From the NCBI GenBank assembly GCA_023665825.1, contig JAMPDE010000001.1, forward strand, positions 887,551 to 922,497: 34,947 nucleotides of DNA, in the 5' to 3' direction. The stretch is from Alistipes senegalensis. GTDB lineage: Bacteria > Bacteroidota > Bacteroidia > Bacteroidales > Rikenellaceae. The position numbers were made by a program, and so were the translations under genes. The notes under the pieces are model-generated. The model was given only the letters and a program-made list of their open reading frames with translations, was not told the DNA's origin and did no database searches. Shown here piece after piece: positions 16,032 through 24,718 of this stretch (position 1 is the stretch's first letter; the number at the start of each line of letters is the position of its first letter).

Positions 16032-18326
16032 ATGATCTTGAAACGTCTCTTTTCATTCCTGCTGTTGTTGGGAGTGCTCGGCAACGCCGGTGCCTGCGGC
16101 AGCGACTCGGCGGATACCGACCCCGCAGTCGTTACCCTTACGGCCGCACCCGCGACGCTCGAATTCTCCGCCGACAGCGAAGCCCGGATGCTCGAAGTCG
16201 GTTCGACGGCCCGCAAGTGGATGATCGCTTCGGCCGATGCTTGGTGCCAGACCGACATCTCGTCGGGCTCGGGAGACCGCACCGTGCGCGTTTCCGTCGC
16301 CGCCAACGCTTCGGGCACCCCGCGCTCCACGCAACTGACCATTCGCGCCGAAGGGGCCGAAACGGTCGTCGTTCCGGTCACCCAGTCGGACCGATCGGCC
16401 GAACAACTCGCCGCCGACCCCGATTCGTGGGACGGTGAAAAGCGCGCCGATATCACCTACCAGCTGCTGATTTACACATTCGCCGATTCCGACGGCGACG
16501 GCGTGGGCGACTTTCAGGGCATCATCGACAAACTCGATTACCTCGACGAACTGGGTGTCGGGGCATTGTGGCTCTCGCCCGCCCATCCGGCCGCATCGTA
16601 TCACGGCTACGACGTCAAGGACTACGAAGCCCTCGACCCGCGCTTCGGCACCGACGAGGATTTCAAACGGCTGATCGACGCCGCGCATGCGCACGGCATC
16701 AAAATCTACATGGACTACGTCATCAACCACACCGGCAAAGAGCACGCGTGGTTCCGCGAAGCCCTGAACGACCCCGACAGCCCCTACCGCGATTATTACG
16801 TGCTTTCGGACAACCCCCGACAGGATATTATCGACGGCAAAATTCCCATGATCGCCCGCGAGGGCAGCGCGGGATACGACGCCGGACAGTGGTTCTCCGC
16901 CGTGAGCGGAGGCGACGCAAAGCCCAACGTAAAATTCACCCTCGACTGGGCCCGCAAGACCCTGACGGTCGAGCAGGTCTCCGCAATCGAGAACAGCGGC
17001 ACGCCGTCGGGCGGCAAATATCTCTATCTGGGCGACCCCGCCGAGTGCGTCGAATTCTACCCCGCCGGCGACAATCTCTATACGCTCTGCTTGGAGTTCG
17101 ACTCGGCGTGGGGACTGCTCATCCGCACCTCCCGAACGGAATGGACGAAAGGCACCAAGTACGGCGCCGCATCGGGCAGCAACACCCTGCAATGGGGCGA
17201 ACCCATGCAGCTGGTCGATAACAGCGGTTCGACCGACCCCGTCGACGTGCTGATGCCCTACATGGAATCGGTGATGTACCACTCGCACTTCTGGACGTCG
17301 TGGTTCGCCGACCTCGACTACGGCCCCGTCGAAACCTGCGCCGAATCGCCCGCGTTCAAGGCCGTCTGCAAGTCGGTCGAAAAGTGGGTCGGACTGGGCA
17401 TCGACGGGCTGCGTCTGGACGGTGCCAAACACATCTACCACGACGGCTATTCCGACGAAAATCCCCGTTTCTGGAAGGCTTTCTACGAAACGGTCAATGC
17501 CGGATACCGAACCCGCCACGACGAGGATATCTACATGGTGGGCGAAATGTACGACAGCCACGATCGCGTGGCACCCTACTATCTCGGCCTACCCGCTTTC
17601 TTCGAGTTCGATTACTGGTGGCGGCTCAGAGACGCGCTCAACAGCGCGACGGGCTGCAATTTCGCCAGCGACATCCTCTCCTACCGCGAGCGCTACGCCG
17701 CCGTGCGCCCCGACTTCATCGAGGCCACCAAGCTGTCCAACCACGACGAAGACCGCACCCGCTCGGAGCTGAACAATTCGCTGCCCAAAGCCAAGCAGGC
17801 CGGAGCCGTGCTGCTCACTTCATGCGGTTCGCCCTATGTCTACTACGGCGAGGAACTGGGATTCGTCGGCACCAAAAAGGACGGCGACGAATATGTCCGC
17901 CACCCCATGAAGTGGGGCGACCGCTACACCGCCGAACCGGTCGATGACGCCAAAATCGCAGCCGGCATGAAATCGGTGGCCGATGCAGCGGCGCAGGAGG
18001 CCGACGACGCCTCGATTTTGCAGGTATACCGCACATTCGGCCGACTGCGCAACACCTACCCCGCGCTGGCTACGGGCACGATGACCCTGCATCCGGTCTA
18101 CAATGCCGACAACACGCAGTACAAACAGATCGCGGCTTGGTACCGCACCGAAGGCGACCAACGCATGCTCGTCCTCCACAACTTCTCGCCGGCCGCCGCG
18201 AGCCTCCCGCTCACCGAAACGGTCGACAAGGTCGTCGCGACGCTCGGCAGCGTGTCGGGTTCGGTGGGCGATAGCCCGTCGGTGCGATTAGGCGGTAACG
18301 CTTCGGTCATTCTGTTGTTAAAATAA
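16032..18326 (+). CDS. susG: SusG-type GH13 alpha-amylase lipoprotein with N-terminal BACON domain and internal CBM58-like module
   Basis: A 764-residue surface alpha-amylase that cuts starch outside the cell. A signal peptide ends at C22 (AGAC) and is followed by GSDSADTD, an acidic surface-export-like stretch. Residues 33-119 are a BACON domain: LTAAPATLEFSA, the central W71, VAANASGTPRS and the ending VPVTQS. The catalytic part starts near 128 (DSWDGEKRADITYQLLIYTF) and closely follows Bacteroides SusG, including the calcium-type loop DSDGDGVGD (152-160). About 100 residues (290-400) inserted in the B domain match the CBM58 starch-binding insertion of SusG. Catalytic residues are D463 (GLRLDGAKH), E505 (MVGEM) and D572 (LSNHDEDR). 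The ATG at 16032 gives the signal peptide; an upstream in-frame ATG lies in hairpin 2. Bacteroides thetaiotaomicron SusG lacks BACON. Confidence 0.95.
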   Translation: MILKRLFSFLLLLGVLGNAGACGSDSADTDPAVVTLTAAPATLEFSADSEARMLEVGSTARKWMIASADAWCQTDISSGSGDRTVRVSVAANASGTPRSTQLTIRAEGAETVVVPVTQSDRSAEQLAADPDSWDGEKRADITYQLLIYTFADSDGDGVGDFQGIIDKLDYLDELGVGALWLSPAHPAASYHGYDVKDYEALDPRFGTDEDFKRLIDAAHAHGIKIYMDYVINHTGKEHAWFREALNDPDSPYRDYYVLSDNPRQDIIDGKIPMIAREGSAGYDAGQWFSAVSGGDAKPNVKFTLDWARKTLTVEQVSAIENSGTPSGGKYLYLGDPAECVEFYPAGDNLYTLCLEFDSAWGLLIRTSRTEWTKGTKYGAASGSNTLQWGEPMQLVDNSGSTDPVDVLMPYMESVMYHSHFWTSWFADLDYGPVETCAESPAFKAVCKSVEKWVGLGIDGLRLDGAKHIYHDGYSDENPRFWKAFYETVNAGYRTRHDEDIYMVGEMYDSHDRVAPYYLGLPAFFEFDYWWRLRDALNSATGCNFASDILSYRERYAAVRPDFIEATKLSNHDEDRTRSELNNSLPKAKQAGAVLLTSCGSPYVYYGEELGFVGTKKDGDEYVRHPMKWGDRYTAEPVDDAKIAAGMKSVADAAAQEADDASILQVYRTFGRLRNTYPALATGTMTLHPVYNADNTQYKQIAAWYRTEGDQRMLVLHNFSPAAASLPLTETVDKVVATLGSVSGSVGDSPSVRLGGNASVILLLK

Positions 18327-18332
18327 TTGGCT

Positions 18333-20432
18333 ATGAAACGGATATTCTTTCTTCTACTGACAGTTGCGCTGACGGGCGGTTGCCGCTCGCGAATCTTCTC
18401 CGACGCGCCCGCCGCCGGCAATGCCGAACCCATTGTACCTGCGCTGCTGCAACCGGGTACCAACCGATTGATGCTGACCGACTACCTCCCGCAATGGGAG
18501 CGGGCCGATTCGGTTACCTCGTCCGAACTGACCGTCGAACCGGCGGCCGACGGATGGGCCGAATTCGTCGTCACGGCACCCGAAGGAGCCTTCGTCGCCA
18601 CGCTCGAAGCGTGGTCGCAGGGCAGTTGTCTTTCGGTCGTCGCATGGGGCGGCGACCGCGACCCCGAAACGTGGGCCCGCTCCGAACGGAGCGACGGCCG
18701 GACGGTCGCCGTAGCGATGTCGCAGCAGCCCCGCCGCATCGTGGCACTCTGGCAGAACTGCCGTCTGCCCGAAACCAGCATCGCGATGACCGACTGCGGA
18801 GCGGTCGTGACGATTCCGGCCGATGCTGCCGATGCCGCGCGTTCGTGGCTGCGGATTTTCGCCGTTGCGGACGACGCCCGTTTCAACGACCTGCTGATTC
18901 CGCTCGAAAAGGGCGTGCCCGTGCGCCGTGCGTCGCAACTCACGCGGCACGACCGACAAGCCCAAGTCCTCTATTCGCTGATGATCGACCGTTTCGAGAA
19001 CGGCGACCCGACCAATGATGCGCCGCTTCGCCGCGCCGATGTCCTCCCGCAAGTCGACTATCAGGGCGGCGACCTGCGCGGCATCGCCGACCGCATCGAA
19101 GCCGGATTTTTCGACTCGCTGGGCATCACGACCTTGTGGATTTCGCCCGTGACGCAGAACCCGCGCGATGCGTGGGGGCTCAACGAGAAACCGTTCACCC
19201 GTTTTTCGGGCTATCACGGCTACTGGCCCGTCTACACCACACGCGTTGATGACCGTTTCGGCACGCCCGACGACCTGCGCGCGCTGCTCGACAAGGCCCA
19301 TGCCCACGACATGAACGTCATCCTCGACTACGTAGCCAACCACCTGCACATCAACTCGCCCGTGCTGCAAGCCCATCCCGACTGGGTGACGCCGCTCTAC
19401 CTGCCCGACGGCCGCAAGAATCTCGGCCTGTGGGACGACGAACGCCTCACTACGTGGTTCGACGAGCACATCCCCACACTCGACCTCGAACGCGACGAGG
19501 TATGCCGGCCGATGACCGATTCGGCGCTCTACTGGATCGCCGAATACGACCTCGACGGCTTCCGCCACGACGCCTGCAAGCATATCCCCGAAAACTACTG
19601 GCGCATGCTGTGCAGCAAGATGAAACGCCGCTTCCCCGACCGCCGGCTGTGGCAGATCGGCGAAACCTACGGTTCGCCCGAACTGATCGGTTCGTATGTC
19701 CGCAGCGGCATGATCGATGCCCAGTTCGACTTCAACGTCTACCACACGGTGCTCGACGTAGTGGTGCGGGGCCGCTCGCTGCGCGATTTGGCCGCCGAAA
19801 TCGAACGCTCGTCGGCCGCCTACGGCGCCCACCACACGATGGGCAACATCACCGGCAACCACGACAAGGGGCGTCTGATTTCGCTGGCAGGCGGAGCCCT
19901 CTCGCCCGACGAAGACCACAAACTCGCCGGCTGGACCCGCCCGATCGGAGTGGGCGACCCCATCGGCTACCGCAAGCTGGCACTGGTCGAGGCCTTGAAC
20001 TGCACCATCGCGGGCGTTCCCTGCATCTATCAGGGCGACGAATACGGCGAACCCGGCGGCAACGACCCCGATAACCGCCGCATGATGCGGTTCGACGGCT
20101 ACACGCCCGACGAACAGGCCGTGCGGTCGCTCACCTGCGCCCTCACCCGCCTGCGCCGCAGCTCGATGCCGCTGCTGTACGGCGACACGAAGACGCTGGC
20201 CCTGACCGACGATGCGTGGATTTTCGCCCGCGTCTACATGGGCGAATGGGTGCTCGTCGCGCTCAATTTCGGCGACCGCCCGCAGCGCATCGCGTGCACG
20301 CTTCCGGTGCGTTTTGCCGAAAACTCGAAATTAAAAGCTAACTTCGGGGCCGATTGCGGCCTCGCGCCCGACGGGGAGTTCACCGTAGAACTTCCTCCCT
20401 ACGGATTTGAAATAGTTACCCTAAACGAATAA
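18333..20432 (+). CDS. GH13 alpha-amylase-family lipoprotein with N-terminal beta domain
   Basis: A 699-residue exported glycosidase of family GH13. The signal peptide leads to C17 (LTGGC), a less standard lipobox. The residues after the cysteine (RSRIFSD) are basic rather than acidic, so retention on the periplasmic side is likely. Residues 35-195 look like an extra all-beta domain that I cannot assign. The (beta/alpha)8 barrel begins near 205 (AQVLYSLMIDRFENGDP), with D413 as nucleophile in LDGFRHDACKH, E444 as acid/base in QIGETYGS and D511 in ITGNHDKGR. The C-terminal beta domain is about 610-699. It starts 6 nt after the susG stop, and the next GH13 gene follows after 4 nt. It probably cleaves imported maltodextrins; exact specificity is not readable. 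Confidence 0.9.
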   Translation: MKRIFFLLLTVALTGGCRSRIFSDAPAAGNAEPIVPALLQPGTNRLMLTDYLPQWERADSVTSSELTVEPAADGWAEFVVTAPEGAFVATLEAWSQGSCLSVVAWGGDRDPETWARSERSDGRTVAVAMSQQPRRIVALWQNCRLPETSIAMTDCGAVVTIPADAADAARSWLRIFAVADDARFNDLLIPLEKGVPVRRASQLTRHDRQAQVLYSLMIDRFENGDPTNDAPLRRADVLPQVDYQGGDLRGIADRIEAGFFDSLGITTLWISPVTQNPRDAWGLNEKPFTRFSGYHGYWPVYTTRVDDRFGTPDDLRALLDKAHAHDMNVILDYVANHLHINSPVLQAHPDWVTPLYLPDGRKNLGLWDDERLTTWFDEHIPTLDLERDEVCRPMTDSALYWIAEYDLDGFRHDACKHIPENYWRMLCSKMKRRFPDRRLWQIGETYGSPELIGSYVRSGMIDAQFDFNVYHTVLDVVVRGRSLRDLAAEIERSSAAYGAHHTMGNITGNHDKGRLISLAGGALSPDEDHKLAGWTRPIGVGDPIGYRKLALVEALNCTIAGVPCIYQGDEYGEPGGNDPDNRRMMRFDGYTPDEQAVRSLTCALTRLRRSSMPLLYGDTKTLALTDDAWIFARVYMGEWVLVALNFGDRPQRIACTLPVRFAENSKLKANFGADCGLAPDGEFTVELPPYGFEIVTLNE

Positions 20433-20436
20433 AACC

Positions 20437-21774
20437 ATGAAACGACTGCTGAACCTGCTGCTCGGAGCACTCCTGCTCGTCAATACCGCCTGCATCCGAA
20501 CCGCCCCTGCGGGCTGCGCCGACGGAATCCACAACGCCGTCATTTACGAAATGAACGTGCGGCAAACCACCCCCGAAGGCACCCTCGCCGCCGCCGAACA
20601 ACGGCTGCCCGCCCTGCGCGAACTGGGCGTCGACATCGTGTGGCTCATGCCCATCCACCCCATCGGCGTCGAAGGCCGCAAGGGGACGCTGGGCTCCTAC
20701 TACGCCATCCGCGACTACTGCGCCGTCAACCCCGAATTCGGCACGATGGCCGACTTCGAGCACTTCCTCGCCCGCGCCCACGAACTGGGGCTGCGCGTCG
20801 TCCTCGACTACGTGGCCAACCACACCTCGCCCGACCACGCATGGGTGACGGAGAAACCGGCCGAATGGTACGTGCGCGACTCGACGGGAGCACCCGTCGT
20901 GCAATACGACTGGACGGACATCGCCAAACTCGACTATGCCACGCCCGCCATGCGCGAAGCGATGCGCGACGTGCTGAAATTCTGGCTCGGCAAGGGGGTC
21001 GACGGCTTCCGCTGTGACGCCGCCAAAGAGATGCCCGATGATTTCTGGGCGGAAACGTTCGCCGAACTGCGTGCCGCGAAACCCGATATTTTCCTGCTGG
21101 CCGAAGCCGAAGGGCCGCAGTTCCACGCCGACGGCTTCGACGCCACCTACGGCTGGGAGATGCACCACCTGATGAACGACATCGCACAAGGCAAGAAATC
21201 GGCCGCCGACCTGCGCGAGCTGCTGGCCCGTCAGGACGAGGAGTATCCGGCCGAAGCGCTGCGCATGTACTTCACCTCCAACCACGACGAAAATTCGTGG
21301 GCGGGCACCGAATTCGACCGCATGGGCGATGCCGCCGCCACGATGGCCGCGCTGACCTACGTGCTGCCGAAAACGCTGCCGTTGATCTACACGGGTCAAG
21401 AAATGGGTTACAACCACCGGTTCGAGTTCTTCGAGAAAGACCCCGTGCCGGGCTGGGAAACCAACGAGTGGACGGCTTTCTATGCCGCACTCAATGCCCT
21501 GCGGCACGACAACCCGGCCCTCGCTTCGTGCGGCAAGGGCGGCGAACCGGTCTACATGGGCGGTGCCGTATCCGACGTACTGGCATTCACCCGCACGGCG
21601 GGCGATAACAAGGCGGTCTGCTTCTTCAACCTCTCGGCCGAACCGCAGCACGTCATCCCGACCGTCGAAGTCGCCGGTGAATACACCGACGCTTTGACCG
21701 GCGAGGCCCACAGCATCGTGGCCGGCGAGGAGTTCGAGCTGGCCGCGTGGGAATACCGGATTCTGACCCGATAG
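20437..21774 (+). CDS. Compact GH13 alpha-amylase-family lipoprotein
   Basis: A 445-residue GH13 enzyme with little beyond the catalytic barrel and domain C. The signal peptide ends with VNTAC (C19), and IRTAPAG follows with no acidic residue, which suggests a periplasmic lipoprotein. The barrel starts at AVIYEMNVRQTTPEGT (about 34-49). D194 in VDGFRCDAAKEMP is the expected nucleophile, E223 in LLAEAEG the acid/base and D284 in TSNHDENSW the third carboxylate. H129 in DYVANHTSP is also conserved. It is one of three back-to-back GH13 genes separated by only 4-6 nt, so they are surely co-transcribed. It may be an alpha-glucosidase or maltogenic enzyme feeding maltose to the permease, but sequence alone does not settle the product. 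Confidence 0.9.
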   Translation: MKRLLNLLLGALLLVNTACIRTAPAGCADGIHNAVIYEMNVRQTTPEGTLAAAEQRLPALRELGVDIVWLMPIHPIGVEGRKGTLGSYYAIRDYCAVNPEFGTMADFEHFLARAHELGLRVVLDYVANHTSPDHAWVTEKPAEWYVRDSTGAPVVQYDWTDIAKLDYATPAMREAMRDVLKFWLGKGVDGFRCDAAKEMPDDFWAETFAELRAAKPDIFLLAEAEGPQFHADGFDATYGWEMHHLMNDIAQGKKSAADLRELLARQDEEYPAEALRMYFTSNHDENSWAGTEFDRMGDAAATMAALTYVLPKTLPLIYTGQEMGYNHRFEFFEKDPVPGWETNEWTAFYAALNALRHDNPALASCGKGGEPVYMGGAVSDVLAFTRTAGDNKAVCFFNLSAEPQHVIPTVEVAGEYTDALTGEAHSIVAGEEFELAAWEYRILTR

Positions 21775-21778
21775 CCCT

Positions 21779-23677
21779 ATGAAACCGCTTCGTTATCTGC
21801 TCGTGTTGTACGCCATGTCCGCCCTCTCCTGTCACGAAGCCCCGCGATTCGACCCGCAGACGGTCGCCGATGCCGGCAGCCGCGTCACCCGTGTCGAACC
21901 GCTCTCGTGGTGGACGGGCATGCGGACACCGCTCCAACTGATGGTTCACGGCGACGGCATCGCCGCCTGCGACGTGCGCATCGAAGGCTCCGCCGGAGTG
22001 CGCGTCGCCGAAGTGCACAAGGCCGACAGCCCCAACTACCTTTTCGTCGACGTCGAAATCGCCGCCGATGCCGCACCGGGCACGCGCTACCTGCTTTTCA
22101 CGCGCGACGGGGAAACATTCAAAGTACCCTACGAAATCGCCGCACGTCGCGCGGGCTCCGCCGACCGGCCGAGCTTCACGACGGCCGACATGATCTATCT
22201 GCTAGTGCCCGACCGCTTCGCCGACGGCGACCCGTCGATCGACTCGACGCCCGACACGGCCGAGAAAGCCGACCGCCGAGCCTTTTTCGGGCGGCACGGC
22301 GGCGATTTACAGGGGATGATCGACCACCTCGACTACATCGCCGATCTCGGTGCTACGGCCGTATGGGCCACGCCGCTGCTATTAGACGACGAACCTGCCG
22401 CGTCCTATCACGGCTATGCCTGCGCCGACTACTACCGCATCGACCCGCGTTTCGGCACCAACGAACTGTACCGCGACTACGTCGCCGCCTGCCACGCGCA
22501 CGGGCTCAAAGCCGTCATGGACATCGTGACCAACCACTGCGGCGCGGCCCACTGGTGGATGAAAGACCTGCCATTCGAGGACTGGGTGCACCGTTTCGAC
22601 GAATACACGCAGACCAACAACCTTTTTTCGACCAACATGGACCCCAATGCCTCGCAGTACGACCTGCGGGTGCAGGAGAGCGGCTGGTTCGACCGCATGA
22701 TGCCCGACATGAATCTCGACAACCCGTTCCTGCTGCGCTATTTCCAGCAGTGGGCCGTGTGGTGGATCGAGTACGCCGACCTCGACGGCCTGCGGGTCGA
22801 CACCTATCCCTACAACGAGAAGCACCCCATGAGCGCATGGTGCGCCGCCGTGCGAGAGGAGTACCCCAATCTGAACATCGTGGGCGAATGCTGGACGACC
22901 GACGTCCCGCAACTGGCCTACTGGCAGAGCGGCAACCCCAATCGCGACGGCTTCGACTCGCACCTGCCCTCGATCATGGACTTCCCGCTCTACGACGCTA
23001 TCTGCCGGGCGCTGCCGACCGATTCGCTGCGCTGGGGCGAGGGAATGATCCGGGTCTACAACGCCCTTTCGGACGATTTCGCCTACCACGACCTCGCGCA
23101 CATGATGATTTTCGCGGGCAACCACGACACCGAACGCTTGGCCGACCTCGTGCGGGGCGATGCGGGGCGTGTCAAAATCGCTATGACGCTGCTGGCCACG
23201 CTGCGCGGCATTCCGCAGCTATTCGCGGGCGACGAACTGATGTTCCGCTCGGCCGACCTGTCGCAGGGACACGGCGGTCTGCGCGTCGACTTTCCGGGCG
23301 GCTGGCAGGGCGATGCCGTCGACCTTTTCGACCCGGCCCAACGGCAGGGCAAAGCCGCCGAAGTGCACGAATACACCCGCCGCCTTTTCAACTGGCGCAA
23401 GACCAAACCGGTCATCCATGCGGGGCGCACGCTCCACTTCGCATCGCGCGACAACACCTATGCCTACTTCCGCTACGACGACACCGACACCGTTTTCGTC
23501 TTCATCAACAACTCACGCGGCCGCAAGGCGGTGCCTTGGTCGCACTACGCCGAGCTTGCGGAGTCGCTCACCGAAGGGCGCGACGTGCTCACCGGCGAAG
23601 CGGTCACGGTCAGCGATTCGACCTTCGTCGGCCCGCGTTCGGCGCTCGTCGTCGAGTTCCGGCGGACGAAGCACTGA
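21779..23677 (+). CDS. susA: SusA-type neopullulanase/cyclomaltodextrinase (GH13)
   Basis: A 632-residue GH13 enzyme closely resembling Bacteroides SusA, which degrades maltooligosaccharides in the periplasm. The N-terminal cyclomaltodextrinase domain (about 36-122) has VTRVEPLSWWTGMRTPLQLM and ADSPNYLFVDVEI. The barrel follows at SFTTADMIYLLVPDRFADGD (132-151), with D341 in LDGLRVDTYPYNE, E370 in IVGECWT and D450 in FAGNHDTER; a cyclomaltodextrinase-type C domain ends the protein. Unlike the usual secreted SusA, it has a possible lipobox ALSC (C18). It is the last gene of the ten-gene run, 4 nt after the previous GH13 gene, and converges with the radical SAM gene 13 nt away. No clear terminator is seen in that short gap. 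Confidence 0.94.
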   Translation: MKPLRYLLVLYAMSALSCHEAPRFDPQTVADAGSRVTRVEPLSWWTGMRTPLQLMVHGDGIAACDVRIEGSAGVRVAEVHKADSPNYLFVDVEIAADAAPGTRYLLFTRDGETFKVPYEIAARRAGSADRPSFTTADMIYLLVPDRFADGDPSIDSTPDTAEKADRRAFFGRHGGDLQGMIDHLDYIADLGATAVWATPLLLDDEPAASYHGYACADYYRIDPRFGTNELYRDYVAACHAHGLKAVMDIVTNHCGAAHWWMKDLPFEDWVHRFDEYTQTNNLFSTNMDPNASQYDLRVQESGWFDRMMPDMNLDNPFLLRYFQQWAVWWIEYADLDGLRVDTYPYNEKHPMSAWCAAVREEYPNLNIVGECWTTDVPQLAYWQSGNPNRDGFDSHLPSIMDFPLYDAICRALPTDSLRWGEGMIRVYNALSDDFAYHDLAHMMIFAGNHDTERLADLVRGDAGRVKIAMTLLATLRGIPQLFAGDELMFRSADLSQGHGGLRVDFPGGWQGDAVDLFDPAQRQGKAAEVHEYTRRLFNWRKTKPVIHAGRTLHFASRDNTYAYFRYDDTDTVFVFINNSRGRKAVPWSHYAELAESLTEGRDVLTGEAVTVSDSTFVGPRSALVVEFRRTKH

Positions 23678-23690
23678 AACAGGCTGCCGT

Positions 23691-24593
23691 TCATAAATGC
23701 CTGATATTGCGGCGATACTCGGCCAACTCCTGTTCGCAGAGAGTGGTTCGGGCATCGCCCAATTCGCATAACAAGCGTGCACGGTCTTCGGGCAGACGTC
23801 CGAACAGCGGCACGGTGTTGGAAACCGTCTGTCCCGTAATCGTGGTCGGAATCTCCAACCGTTCGAGCAGGGTGTACAGCTCGTCGAGCCGCTCCAACTC
23901 GCCCGCCTCACGGAATTCGCCCGCCTGCACCTCCCGCGCCAACGCCGTGTCGGGAAAGACTGTCAGCGACACCAGCCCGATCAGATACGGATGCGTGCGG
24001 TTGAAGACGTCAGCGGTCACCCGAGCGGCCCGCTGGCCGTTCCCCGCACCCGCAAGCCCCGACATGTAGGTGAAATAGTATTCGATGCCCGCCTCGTCGA
24101 GCCGGCGGCTCTGGGCGATGATTTCGGCCGCCGTCGTCCCCTTGTTCATCCGCAGCAGCGTGGGGTCGTCGCCCGTTTCGGTGCCGATGCTCAATCCGGT
24201 GAATCCGCGTGCCCGCAACTCGCGCAGCTGGGCGTCGGTCTTGCGGGCGATGTCATCCACGCGCGCGAACATGCCGATAGTCCGCACTTTGGGCAGGTAA
24301 TCGCGTATCCGGTCGGCCAGCCGCACGAGCCGTTCGTAGCCGAGTGCGAACGGATTGGCCCCGACGAGAAAGACCCGACGGGCACGCGGCTGCCACCGGG
24401 CGATGATGCGCAGGTCGGCCTCGATTTCCGCCATCGGCGAGACGCGGAAGCGCAGGTCGCCGTAAAGCCCGCAAAACTTGCAGGCGTGGTGCGTGCATCC
24501 GGTCGTGGCCTGCAACAAGACCGAATAAGCCTCGTGCGGCGGACGCCACACGGTACCGGTGAAATGCAACCGGTCGAGCGAATCGTTCATCAT
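23691..24593 (-). CDS. Radical SAM protein of unknown substrate
   Basis: A 300-residue radical S-adenosylmethionine enzyme. The cluster-binding cysteines are C33, C38 and C41 in TTGCTHHACKFCGLYG, a CX4CX2C spacing rather than the usual CX3CX2C. The barrel shows RVFLVGANPFALGYERL, IGMFARVDDI and GLSIGTETGDDPTLLRMNKG, which recall the Elp3/HemN/MiaB-like radical SAM core (COG1032-type). There is no extra ferredoxin or B12 domain. The start is one of two adjacent ATG codons at 24593 and 24590. It is divergent from an HxlR regulator, which could control it. Its function cannot be named; the fold and SAM dependence are firm. Confidence 0.88.
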   Translation of the reverse strand: MMNDSLDRLHFTGTVWRPPHEAYSVLLQATTGCTHHACKFCGLYGDLRFRVSPMAEIEADLRIIARWQPRARRVFLVGANPFALGYERLVRLADRIRDYLPKVRTIGMFARVDDIARKTDAQLRELRARGFTGLSIGTETGDDPTLLRMNKGTTAAEIIAQSRRLDEAGIEYYFTYMSGLAGAGNGQRAARVTADVFNRTHPYLIGLVSLTVFPDTALAREVQAGEFREAGELERLDELYTLLERLEIPTTITGQTVSNTVPLFGRLPEDRARLLCELGDARTTLCEQELAEYRRNIRHL

Positions 24594-24612
24594 TTTTCGT
24601 AATTTTATCCCG

Positions 24613-24643
24613 TAAAAGTACAGCGGCCGGTGCGCCGAAACAA
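24613..24643 (-). promoter_or_regulatory. Predicted promoter of the radical SAM gene
   Basis: On the minus strand TTG (24643-24641), a 20-nt spacer and TACTTTTA (24620-24613) give a reasonable -33/-7 pair, with one mismatch to TAnnTTTG. It lies just upstream of the ATG at 24593. Confidence 0.45.
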
Positions 24644-24663
24644 GAACGGAAACGGCTGTAAGC

Positions 24664-24685
24664 TACTTCCTTGCATGTAAGTTTC
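24664..24685 (+). promoter_or_regulatory. Predicted hxlR promoter with HxlR-type operator
   Basis: TACTT at 24664-24668 and AAGT at 24679-24682 form ACTT-N10-AAGT, the half-site layout often seen at HxlR-family operators. TAAGTTTC at 24678-24685 matches TAnnTTTG except for the last base and overlaps the right half-site, which fits autorepression. It also lies about 20 bp upstream of the predicted radical SAM promoter's -33 element. Confidence 0.45.
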
Positions 24686-24718
24686 GCTGACCCTCAACCC
24701 GCTGGCCCGTCGAAAAAA

